Origin: an uncultured Clostridia bacterium
GTDB lineage: Bacteria; Bacillota; Clostridia; TANB77; CAG-508
Direction: 5' to 3'
Assembly: GCA_934120045.1 (NCBI GenBank)
Contig: CAKOTF010000007.1
Span: 19,231 to 83,230, forward strand
DNA: 64,000 nucleotides
Part shown: positions 43,220-50,581 of the stretch, piece by piece
How the letters are laid out: the number at the start of each line of letters is the position of its first letter
Position numbering within the stretch: position 1 is the first letter of the stretch
The notes under the pieces: model-generated
Database searches by the model: none
What the model saw: only the letters and a program-made list of their open reading frames with translations
What the model was told of the DNA's origin: nothing
Position numbers and translations under genes: made by a program

Positions 43220-43978
43220 TTATTTTATTTGTGTTCCATTGTTATTTATTATATAATTATCTTTATATATTAATTCTGATACTGTTACTAACTCAAATCC
43301 TTGTGATTTAATATTTTTTATTAATCCGTCTAAACTATTAGCAGTATTTTTTGTTCCATTATGACTTAATATTATACTACCATTTGATATTTTGTTTCTT
43401 ATTCTTTTCCACATCTCATCACCAGTTAATCCTTTATAATCTAATGTATCTAAGTTCCATTGAATTGGATAATATCCATTATTTTTTGCTGTTCTTATTA
43501 CTATATCATTATATTCTCCATATGGTGGTCTATATAATTCCACTTTTTTATTTATTATCTTTTCGATTTTATTTACACTTAATTTTATCTCTTCTAAATT
43601 TTTTTCTGATGATAATTTATTTACATGTGGATGTGTATTACTATGCGTTCCTATTTCATGCCCCGCTTCTGCTATTTTTCTTACTGCCTCTGGATATTTG
43701 TCTACCCATTCTCCTATCAAAAAAAATGTAATTTTTACATTATTTTTTTGTAATGTTTCTAATATTTTATCAATATCATCTGCATTCCAAGCACAATTCA
43801 TTGTAAATGCAACCTTTTTTTCATCTGTTTGAACATTATAAATTGGCAATTCTTTTTCTTGTGATGATGTTTGAATTGTTTCAACTTTTCCTACATTTGC
43901 AATTGTTATTAATACAGCTACTGTTAACACAGATACTATATATGTTTGAATTTTTTCTTTATTAAATACCAAAAACAT
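43220..43978 (-). CDS. Polysaccharide deacetylase family protein (PdaB-like)
   Basis: A 252-residue NodB-domain protein with one N-terminal membrane helix (IQTYIVSVLTVAVLITIANVG), facing outwards. Motif 2 HSNTHPH with its two metal-binding histidines, motif 3 RPPYGEYN and the terminal motif ILSHNG are intact. Motif 1 reads AFTMNCAWNADD where most family members have FD at that place, so the catalytic Asp may be replaced by Asn. The overall form resembles PdaB, a spore-cortex-related protein. GGAGG precedes the ATG at 43978. Activity is uncertain. Confidence 0.85.
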   Translation of the reverse strand: MFLVFNKEKIQTYIVSVLTVAVLITIANVGKVETIQTSSQEKELPIYNVQTDEKKVAFTMNCAWNADDIDKILETLQKNNVKITFFLIGEWVDKYPEAVRKIAEAGHEIGTHSNTHPHVNKLSSEKNLEEIKLSVNKIEKIINKKVELYRPPYGEYNDIVIRTAKNNGYYPIQWNLDTLDYKGLTGDEMWKRIRNKISNGSIILSHNGTKNTANSLDGLIKNIKSQGFELVTVSELIYKDNYIINNNGTQIK

Positions 43979-44103
43979 AATTACCTCCAAATTTTGATAT
44001 TTAATTCTATTCATCATTTTACTTTTTATTCATGTATGACTATTACATATGTTTTATTCTTTACATTTTTTATTATATTTTGTTCTGTAACAACCTTTAT
44101 ATA

Positions 44104-44132
44104 TTGATTTTTAGCCTAAAATACGTTATAAT
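44104..44132 (+). promoter_or_regulatory. Sigma-A promoter of cassette 4
   Basis: TTGATT (44104-44109), 17-bp spacer, TATAAT (44127-44132). Predicted start is near 44139; a CTTGCA/TGCAAG stem-loop (44144-44157) follows five bases later. Confidence 0.75.
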
Positions 44133-44177
44133 AAGTACATTAACTTGCAAATGCAAGAATAAAAAAGGAGAAAAGAT

Positions 44178-45389
44178 ATGGAAAATAGTTATGTAAGCAG
44201 ACTTATAGAAACCCAAACCATTTGCACAATGAATGGTAAGCGCTACATTATCACTGATCGGATTGGTGCTTGGAATAAGCAAAGTGTAGTCCTTACATGG
44301 GAAGGATGGCAAATAACTAGTAATAGCAATTTTGTATCAATAACACCTGATGAGGTAGAAGTTCTCTTTACAAAAGGTTTAATAAGAAACGTTGCTCGTG
44401 GTGAAAATGGAAAGCTTTATGAAAAAACTACTTTTTTAGACGGAAGAGATTTTGCTGGAGCAATTGTATGTGGAATTTTAGCACCAAGTACTCAAGCAAA
44501 TTTACGTCCGGAAATTTGTGACTATGCTAAGAAAATGGGATATATTACTGATATAATGACACCCGTTAAGATGTTCAGTGGTACAAAATCACTGATTTTT
44601 AACACTGATGGAACCTATAGTATCCTTTTTGTTTGGAATGATAGTGTTTTGAAGAAAATTAATCAAGAATTACTTCATAATTTTACGAAAAACTTCTTTC
44701 GCAATTATTCAGTTGAAGTCAAAAATAATGGAATATTAATGTTAAATCTTTCAGAAGATTTTGCTTTTTCTAGAAAAAGTATTGATATTTTCAGAGTATA
44801 TGACATTCAATTATTCTATCTTAACCCCAAATTTGATAAAAAACTTCTTCTTCGAGCAATCATGCAAAGAGCATTTATCTCATTCCCTTACAATATATTG
44901 AAAAGAAATCAATTTGAAAAATTGGGAAACACTACGATTCCTGAGAATAAGAAAGAACATCTTAAATTCAATCAATTTGGAAAATGTAAGCTGAATTGTG
45001 GAAAAGTGTTTTACAATAGCGAATTGAAGCGTTACTTATATCAAATCACAATTCCATATACTGAATGGATTCGAGAGCTTATGATTGATACTGAAAAAGT
45101 ATTAAAATCGAAATATTGTGAGAATGTATGTGTAAGTTTTTCCGGATTCAATCAGACTATCGAAATTTATTGTAATGGTAACGACATTGGCTTAGACGTT
45201 GAACGTGAGTTAATTAGCCTTGACTATGCAATGACATTTTTATGGGATGAAAGTAAGGGATTATTTAACTACTATCAATTCTATACTTCTATTCTCTCTC
45301 TATTGGAGGCTGATTCCAGTGGACAATTCAGGGATGAATATTTTTCATATCTAAAAACGTTGAAGCGTTTACTTCCTGAAAAATTGTAA
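44178..45389 (+). CDS. ORFan protein of unknown function (cassette 4)
   Basis: A 403-residue soluble protein, not recognised. It has no signal peptide, membrane helix or clear active-site motif. Segments alternate between strand-like and helical patterns (RYIITDRIGAWNKQSVVLTW; WIRELMIDTEKVLKSKY). AAAAGGAG precedes the ATG. It is plus-strand in a run of minus-strand genes, with a private promoter and terminator, and has more C/G-ending codons than its neighbours (33% GC in 44521-44580). It is close in length to the ORFan at 1486, and both contain a GK-hydrophobic-YN-S/A-E pattern, which may be chance. Function unknown. Confidence 0.8.
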   Translation: MENSYVSRLIETQTICTMNGKRYIITDRIGAWNKQSVVLTWEGWQITSNSNFVSITPDEVEVLFTKGLIRNVARGENGKLYEKTTFLDGRDFAGAIVCGILAPSTQANLRPEICDYAKKMGYITDIMTPVKMFSGTKSLIFNTDGTYSILFVWNDSVLKKINQELLHNFTKNFFRNYSVEVKNNGILMLNLSEDFAFSRKSIDIFRVYDIQLFYLNPKFDKKLLLRAIMQRAFISFPYNILKRNQFEKLGNTTIPENKKEHLKFNQFGKCKLNCGKVFYNSELKRYLYQITIPYTEWIRELMIDTEKVLKSKYCENVCVSFSGFNQTIEIYCNGNDIGLDVERELISLDYAMTFLWDESKGLFNYYQFYTSILSLLEADSSGQFRDEYFSYLKTLKRLLPEKL

Positions 45390-45401
45390 TACATTAAACT
45401 T

Positions 45402-45443
45402 CAAAAAGGAACTAGTACCATAATTGGTACTAGTTTCTTTTTG
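45402..45443 (+). terminator. Terminator of cassette 4
   Basis: AACTAGTACC (45410-45419) pairs with GGTACTAGTT (45426-45435), loop ATAATT, then TCTTTTT; outer AAAAAGG/TCTTTTT pairing extends the stem. Confidence 0.9.
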
Positions 45444-45495
45444 AGTATATAAATTTTTTTGACTAAAAATTATTTTAATACATAATATATTAATA

Positions 45496-46035
45496 TTATA
45501 TCTCAGTTTCTATTATCTCACAATTATTCATTGAAATTTCTGCTAAATTTTGACTTTCTGGCATACCATAAAGATGTGCTTTTATAACTTTTGCAATTCC
45601 TCCATGAGCTACAATTAATACACTTTTATCATGATATTTTTCTTTTATATCATCAAAAAATTCATCGATTCTTTTTTCAAAATCATGTAAATTTTCTCCA
45701 TTTGGAATGTTATAATTTAACTTATAATCCCAAATATTATTTTCCATTTCTTCTGTTACATCTCTTCCTTCATAATCCCCTAATTTTCTTTCTCTTATTC
45801 TTTCATCTGTAATAATTGGTATATCTCTTCCTTCATTTATTATTTCAGCTGTTTGTTTTGCTCTTTTCATTGGAGAACAAATTACAAGATCATATTTTAC
45901 ATTTTCAAGTTCTTTTTTTGTATTATAAGCTTGACTTACACCTGTTTCATTTAATTCTTTTTCTGTTCCTCCACCTTGCATTTTTTGTGCTAAATTTAAG
46001 TCTGTTTGTCCATGTCTTACATAATAAATTTTCAT
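45496..46035 (-). CDS. Histidine phosphatase (phosphoglycerate mutase-like)
   Basis: A 179-residue member of the histidine phosphatase superfamily. It has the phospho-accepting motif YYVRHGQTD near the N-terminus, SPMKRAKQTAEII, the acidic RERKLGDYEG segment and the second catalytic His in VLIVAHGGIAKVI. Length and motifs fit CobC/GpmB-type phosphatases rather than glycolytic mutase; the substrate is not predictable. The ATG at 46035 is preferred because AAAGGA lies nine bases upstream. Confidence 0.92.
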   Translation of the reverse strand: MKIYYVRHGQTDLNLAQKMQGGGTEKELNETGVSQAYNTKKELENVKYDLVICSPMKRAKQTAEIINEGRDIPIITDERIRERKLGDYEGRDVTEEMENNIWDYKLNYNIPNGENLHDFEKRIDEFFDDIKEKYHDKSVLIVAHGGIAKVIKAHLYGMPESQNLAEISMNNCEIIETEI

Positions 46036-46117
46036 ACCAATCATTCCTTTCAAATTATTATTATTATATCCAATTTTATATTTTTTTCAACATTTTCATA
46101 AAAAAATAATTATATAC

Positions 46118-46156
46118 AAAAAACTGAAGTAGAAAATCTTAAAATTTTCTACTTCA
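46118..46156 (-). terminator. Terminator of the helicase operon
   Basis: TGAAGTAGAAAAT (46125-46137) pairs perfectly with ATTTTCTACTTCA (46144-46156); the minus strand continues with TTTTTTG. Confidence 0.85.
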
Positions 46157-46160
46157 ATTT

Positions 46161-46355
46161 TTAATATAGCTCTCTAAAAAGTCTTTCATATTCTTCTGTT
46201 TTTTGAGCAATTCTTTTACTATTTATTTTAATTTCTTCATTAAGCATTTCTAAAATTCTTGATACCATTTCAGAATTCAAAGAATTAATATCTATTTCTT
46301 CCTTTTTTATTTTATTGTATATTAAAAAGAATTGTTTCTTATCTTCCATCTTCAT
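46161..46355 (-). CDS. Small helical protein, third gene of the helicase operon
   Basis: A 64-residue charged helical protein without recognised domain. The start ATG (46355, or 46349) overlaps the end of the upstream gene by 17 bases and uses a GGAG inside that gene, so it is translationally coupled. It is followed directly by the operon terminator. The sequence pattern (INSLNSEMVSRILEMLNEEI) suggests a short coiled coil. Function unknown; probably works with the two upstream products. Confidence 0.65.
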   Translation of the reverse strand: MKMEDKKQFFLIYNKIKKEEIDINSLNSEMVSRILEMLNEEIKINSKRIAQKTEEYERLFRELY

Positions 46356-47292
46356 CTTCTCCTTCTAATCCCTTCGCTGTTTGTTCTCTATATAATTCTC
46401 GTTGTTTTTTAAGCTCAGCAATTTTCTCATCTAATTCTTGCATCTTCTCTCTTTGACCTCCCAATTCTGATAATGCTCTTCTCACTCTCTCTTCATTTTC
46501 AGCATTATTTTTTTCAATTATTTTTTCTTCTTGCTCTTCCGGCCTAATGTATAATTCTCCTATTTTTTCTATTATTTCATTTGCATGAACTTCACCAATG
46601 TTTTCCATTTTTAATAAATCTTCTTTGCTTTTTACTCTATCTAATAATTCTGTAATTGTACATATTCCTCTTTTCCTTATTGCATTATATGATATAGTCG
46701 ATAAGTTCAAATTTTCTAATGAATCTTCTTCTATCTCATCAATATCTTTTTTCTTATCTTTAGGCTTTATTATAATTCCTAATTTCCTTAGTTTTTCTAT
46801 TATCTCGTCAATCCCTTTTTTTCCAAGCCCTCTGGTATCATTAAAATCTTTTAAATTTTTTTCAGCAAGATCTCCAACAAAATTCCAACCCTTTCTTTTT
46901 AATGCTGCGGTTGTTCGAGCAGAAAATTCTAATTCTTGTATTTCCATATCTAATACTTTTTGCTCATCTGTCTTAACCTCTTCTTTTGGTACTACATTTT
47001 TCTTCTTTTTTTCTTCATTTAATATATTCATTAATTCTTCTCTATCATCATCTGATAGTCGCTGATTATCTATTTCAAAGACATCATGTTTATTAAAATA
47101 TGCTCTAATAAATTTTTCAGATGGTTTGTTGATACATGAGAATATTTCGTTTCTTTTGTTCTTTTCTAAAAACTTACTTTTTACATACATTGTCATTTGG
47201 CTAATTCTTGCATCTGATTTTGCTAAATCATTTGCTATTTCTTTAAATGTATATTCTTTTCCATCACTTAATCCATATCTTAATTCTATCAC
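46339..47292 (-). CDS. Sigma region 4-like plus alpha-CTD-like protein
   Basis: A 317-residue protein with an unusual architecture. The N-terminus reads like sigma-70 region 4 (VIELRYGLSDGKEYTFKEIA). Two RpoA C-terminal-domain-like helix-hairpin-helix units follow, near residues 125-175 (LKRKGWNFVGDL, RGLGKKGIDEI) and 195-250 (IRKRGICTITELL, ENIGEVHANEI), then a coiled coil to the end. The GTG at 47292 has no good ribosome site, and the sigma4-like helix seems to begin about nine codons earlier in open frame (from LNDFGDNKKK), so the true start may be upstream and non-canonical. It lies just after the helicase gene. Possible transcription-associated DNA-binding factor. Confidence 0.72.
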   Translation of the reverse strand: MIELRYGLSDGKEYTFKEIANDLAKSDARISQMTMYVKSKFLEKNKRNEIFSCINKPSEKFIRAYFNKHDVFEIDNQRLSDDDREELMNILNEEKKKKNVVPKEEVKTDEQKVLDMEIQELEFSARTTAALKRKGWNFVGDLAEKNLKDFNDTRGLGKKGIDEIIEKLRKLGIIIKPKDKKKDIDEIEEDSLENLNLSTISYNAIRKRGICTITELLDRVKSKEDLLKMENIGEVHANEIIEKIGELYIRPEEQEEKIIEKNNAENEERVRRALSELGGQREKMQELDEKIAELKKQRELYREQTAKGLEGEDEDGR

Positions 47293-47314
47293 TTTCTTTT
47301 TGTTATCCCCAAAA

Positions 47315-49348
47315 TCATTTAATATACCGCTCTACCACTTTATCAACATTTTCATCTAATACAACATTTTCTGGCAACCTATTCTCATATACAAAAGATA
47401 AAAATTTTATCATTCCATTTTTATTTTTCGTTCCTAAATAAAAATTTTTTACTAATGGCATTTTTGAAGTTTCTTCAATAATCGCTTCACTTTCTTCCTT
47501 TATTTTCTTTGTCTCATCATTATTTTTTGCATTAGAAAGTTTTACCATATATTCAATATAAGCTTTTCTAAAATTATCAATATTTCCAAATTTTTTTGAT
47601 ATCCTTATTCTATCTATAAATGATGTTTTATATTTTTTATCAAATTCCATATCTTCTAATGATTTAAATACTCCACCAATTTGACTATTATTTAATTCTT
47701 TCTCTAATTCTTTTGGTAATTTTCCTCTACTTTTTCTTCCTCTTATATATGCATAATCATTCATAATTTTTTCAAATTCTCTAAGTTCTTCTTCATTCAA
47801 ACTTTTATGCAATTGCAATGCATAAGAAAAAGCATATGGATATTTTTTGCAAAAACTTTTTAAACGCTTTGTCTTTTCATATATTGTATCTCTGTTTTCA
47901 TCTAATAATCCTAGTTTTTTCATTCTTTCCATATCAGATTTTGTATATGTTAAAATATTTTTTTTCCCATATAACATAGCTTGTCTAATATTTGTAACAA
48001 ATGTTCCTATATTATATCCATCATAAATTGTATCAGTATGAATTGTCTCATTTGGATTTTCCTTTAAATATCTTTCCATTAAATCAATCTTTTCAGATAC
48101 TTGCAATCCTCTATAATTTGTTAAATTTTCTATTTTTTGTGATATCTCAAAAGTTCTTTTGGTATAATCTATTATTTTAAATCTTGTTTTATTTTCTGTT
48201 TTATTTTCTCTTAATTTTTTTGACTCACTTCTTAGTTGTTCAGTTGCTTCTTCTATTACTCTAATTGAATCAAAATTATCAACTAAATCTATAATAACTG
48301 GTTTCTTTGATGAATTGCATGTTGTCAAAGCTCTCCCTAATTGTTGCATATATATAGTTGGAGATTGCGTTGGTCTCATCATTATTACACCATCTATATT
48401 TGGAAGGTGATATCCTTCATTTAACATATTTACAGAAAACATTAATTTTAAAGAATTCTCATCATTATCATTTTCAAATTTTCTTAATACTCTTTGATTT
48501 TCTCTATAATCTTCTGCAGATGAAACATTATATATTTTAATATTAGGATTTACTTTCTTAAAAATTTCTTGTGCTTCTTTAATTTTCTTATGCATTTCTT
48601 CTATACTAGAACAAAACACAATATATTTTCCATTTTTGTTTGGCATATGTTTTTCTAAAATATCTGGTAAGTTTTCAGTTTCACTATTTAATTGCTTTGC
48701 TAATTCTTTAAACAATTTTTTGGCTTCTGATTTTTTTGCTTGTGTTGTATTTAAATTCTCTATTTTTTCTCTTAATTTTAATAATTCTCCCTTACTTTCA
48801 TACATTGCACTAACATATTCAAATTCTGGTAATATTCCTTTGTCTAATGCTTCTGCAAATGTCATTTCTGAGGCAATATTTTCTCCAAATAATTCTTCTG
48901 CCATATCAATGTTTCCATCTAAATATCTTATTGGTGTTGCTGATAATCCTAATATTTTTGCTTGTGGATTTTGTTTTATCAATTCTTCTACTGCTTTTCC
49001 CCATTCTTCTGCACCACAATGATGAAATTCATCTAATATAATAATATCTGCATCTAAATTTAATTGTCCAGTTCTATTTAATGCTGTTAATTTTTGATAT
49101 GTATATCTAGTTAAATTCCTAAAGTTCACTCCTTCATTTATCATATTTTTCTTTAATTGATGCATTATTGCCATTGATGGTGACAAATATATTATTTTTT
49201 TATCTAGATTCTCTTCTATTAATTTTAATGCAATATAACTTTTTCCTGTTCCTGTTGGTTGAATAATAGCTGCTTTATTATCTTTCTCAAACATTTCTTT
49301 TACTTTTGCATATGCTTGTTGATTATGCTTTTTTAGTTTTACACTCAT
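47315..49348 (-). CDS. DEAD/DEAH-box (SF2, ResIII-like) helicase with C-terminal HA-type repeats
   Basis: A 677-residue superfamily 2 ATPase. Motif I is QPTGTGKSYIA, motif II DEFHHC, motif III LGLSATPIR, motif V NMLNEGYHLPNIDGV and motif VI QQLGRALT. The last 280 residues hold helical, lysine-rich repeats resembling helicase-associated domains (AMLYGKKNILTYTKSDMERM). No nuclease domain is seen, so this is not a complete type III restriction subunit. It is first in an operon with the sigma4/alphaCTD-like gene 22 bases downstream, driven by a perfect-consensus promoter. Role unknown: DNA repair, transcription or defence are possible. Confidence 0.88.
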   Translation of the reverse strand: MSVKLKKHNQQAYAKVKEMFEKDNKAAIIQPTGTGKSYIALKLIEENLDKKIIYLSPSMAIMHQLKKNMINEGVNFRNLTRYTYQKLTALNRTGQLNLDADIIILDEFHHCGAEEWGKAVEELIKQNPQAKILGLSATPIRYLDGNIDMAEELFGENIASEMTFAEALDKGILPEFEYVSAMYESKGELLKLREKIENLNTTQAKKSEAKKLFKELAKQLNSETENLPDILEKHMPNKNGKYIVFCSSIEEMHKKIKEAQEIFKKVNPNIKIYNVSSAEDYRENQRVLRKFENDNDENSLKLMFSVNMLNEGYHLPNIDGVIMMRPTQSPTIYMQQLGRALTTCNSSKKPVIIDLVDNFDSIRVIEEATEQLRSESKKLRENKTENKTRFKIIDYTKRTFEISQKIENLTNYRGLQVSEKIDLMERYLKENPNETIHTDTIYDGYNIGTFVTNIRQAMLYGKKNILTYTKSDMERMKKLGLLDENRDTIYEKTKRLKSFCKKYPYAFSYALQLHKSLNEEELREFEKIMNDYAYIRGRKSRGKLPKELEKELNNSQIGGVFKSLEDMEFDKKYKTSFIDRIRISKKFGNIDNFRKAYIEYMVKLSNAKNNDETKKIKEESEAIIEETSKMPLVKNFYLGTKNKNGMIKFLSFVYENRLPENVVLDENVDKVVERYIK

Positions 49349-49443
49349 ATAAAACTTTTCCTTTCTTTATACTTCAAATGAATGCATAATAGTTAATTTT
49401 TCTTAGCTCCATTCAAACTATTTCTCATTTTTTTCCATCTATC

Positions 49444-49472
49444 ATTATACTGCTTTATGTAAATTATGTCAA
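49444..49472 (-). promoter_or_regulatory. Perfect-consensus promoter of the helicase operon
   Basis: TTGACA (49467-49472), 17-bp spacer, TATAAT (49444-49449). Leader is about 90 bases. Confidence 0.85.
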
Positions 49473-49507
49473 TTTTATATTTTTATTTTTGCGCATAAAA
49501 AAAAAAT

Positions 49508-49536
49508 TTGACATATACTAGAAAAAGTAGTATACT
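49508..49536 (+). promoter_or_regulatory. Promoter of the small RNA
   Basis: TTGACA (49508-49513), 17-bp spacer, TATACT (49531-49536), diverging from the helicase promoter. Confidence 0.85.
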
Positions 49537-49542
49537 ATATTT

Positions 49543-49620
49543 AACAACTCGAGTGACATTGTTGATCATACGAGAATCATGATATGAATGAGATATGCTG
49601 ATCACATATCTCTTTTTTTA
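49543..49620 (+). ncRNA. Stand-alone small RNA of about 78 nucleotides
   Basis: A near-perfect promoter is followed, without any gene, by a short structured segment and an intrinsic terminator: GAGATATG (49590-49597) pairs with CATATCTC (49605-49612), then seven T. Two further hairpins precede it, AACAA/TTGTT and ATCAT/ATGAT. The only frames inside are a few codons long. The next genes on either side are on the minus strand, so this is not a leader. It does not match a riboswitch, 6S or SRP RNA that I know. Confidence 0.75.
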
Positions 49621-49685
49621 CTATTTAAGTCTTTTTATTTTGCTATCCAATTCTAATAAACATTTTACATAGAAAATTATATAGT

Positions 49686-49715
49686 ATAAAAAAAGAGCAG
49701 CTGATCAGACTGCTC
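49686..49715 (-). terminator. Terminator of the RNA methyltransferase gene
   Basis: GAGCAG (49695-49700) pairs with CTGCTC (49710-49715); on the minus strand the stem is followed by seven T. Confidence 0.85.
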
Positions 49716-49768
49716 CAAAATAGACTTTATAATCTATTTCTCATTGTTTTTTGATTATTTTCTAACTT

Positions 49769-50560
49769 TTATTTATTCAATTTTTGTCTTACATATTCAT
49801 ACATAACAACACCTGCTGCAACAGATGCATTAAGGCTCTCAGTTCTACCCAACATTGGAATTTTTGCTTTTTCATCTGCCATATCTTGAATTTCTTTTGA
49901 AACTCCATTTGCTTCATTTCCAATAACTATAATCTTTTTATTAAAATCTATATCATAAATACTATTTTTTGTTTGTAAAGATGTTACCATTAATTTAAAA
50001 TGATGTTTTCTCATTTCTTTTATTACCTGTGCTAGATTTTCAACTTCTATTATTTTTATTCTAAATATAGCTCCCATTGTTGAACGAACAACTTTAGAAT
50101 TAAAAGCATCTGCCGTTCCTTTTGACACTATAATTTGATTTAATCCAATACTATCAACTGTTCTTAAAATTGTTCCTAAATTTCCTGGATCTTGCACATC
50201 ATCTAATACAACTATTATATCTTGTGAATAATCTATTTGTGCATCTTGTGCATTTTTCTCTATTATTGCCATTATTCCTTGTGGATTTGTAACTTGTGTT
50301 ATTATATTGAAGATTTTATCTGAAACAGATATACATTCATATTTTGCAATTTCAAGCATTATATGTGTTGGAATTTCATATGTTCTTGTTGTATCTTCAC
50401 ATACAATTATTTGTTTTATTTTTGCATTTTCTTTTACTGCTTCTTCAACAAGTTTTACACCTTCAACAACATATTCATTACTTTCATCACGATATTTTTT
50501 ATCTTTTAATTTTCTAATATGTTTTATTAATTCATTATCTTTACTTGTTATTGTTTGCAT
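49769..50560 (-). CDS. TrmH/SpoU-family RNA 2'-O-methyltransferase
   Basis: A 263-residue SPOUT methyltransferase. The N-terminal substrate-binding domain (YVVEGVKLVEEAVKE) resembles L30e-like RlmB/RlmK domains. The knotted catalytic domain has motif 1 LDDVQDPGNLGTILRT, motif 2 IIVIGNEANGVSKEI and motif 3 IPMLGRTESLNASVAAGVVMYE, all intact. It probably methylates a ribose in 23S rRNA; the exact site is not predictable. Ribosome site GGAG before the ATG. It follows mfd by 21 bases and ends in a strong terminator. Confidence 0.94.
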   Translation of the reverse strand: MQTITSKDNELIKHIRKLKDKKYRDESNEYVVEGVKLVEEAVKENAKIKQIIVCEDTTRTYEIPTHIMLEIAKYECISVSDKIFNIITQVTNPQGIMAIIEKNAQDAQIDYSQDIIVVLDDVQDPGNLGTILRTVDSIGLNQIIVSKGTADAFNSKVVRSTMGAIFRIKIIEVENLAQVIKEMRKHHFKLMVTSLQTKNSIYDIDFNKKIIVIGNEANGVSKEIQDMADEKAKIPMLGRTESLNASVAAGVVMYEYVRQKLNK

Positions 50561-50581
50561 TTCTTCTCCTTTCTAAAAAAA

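Noticed and set aside
47315..49348. Type III or type I restriction subunit.
   Set aside because: There is no nuclease motif in the C-terminal part and no methyltransferase or specificity gene nearby.
49543..49620. A riboswitch or leader.
   Set aside because: No gene follows on the plus strand, and the element ends in its own terminator.
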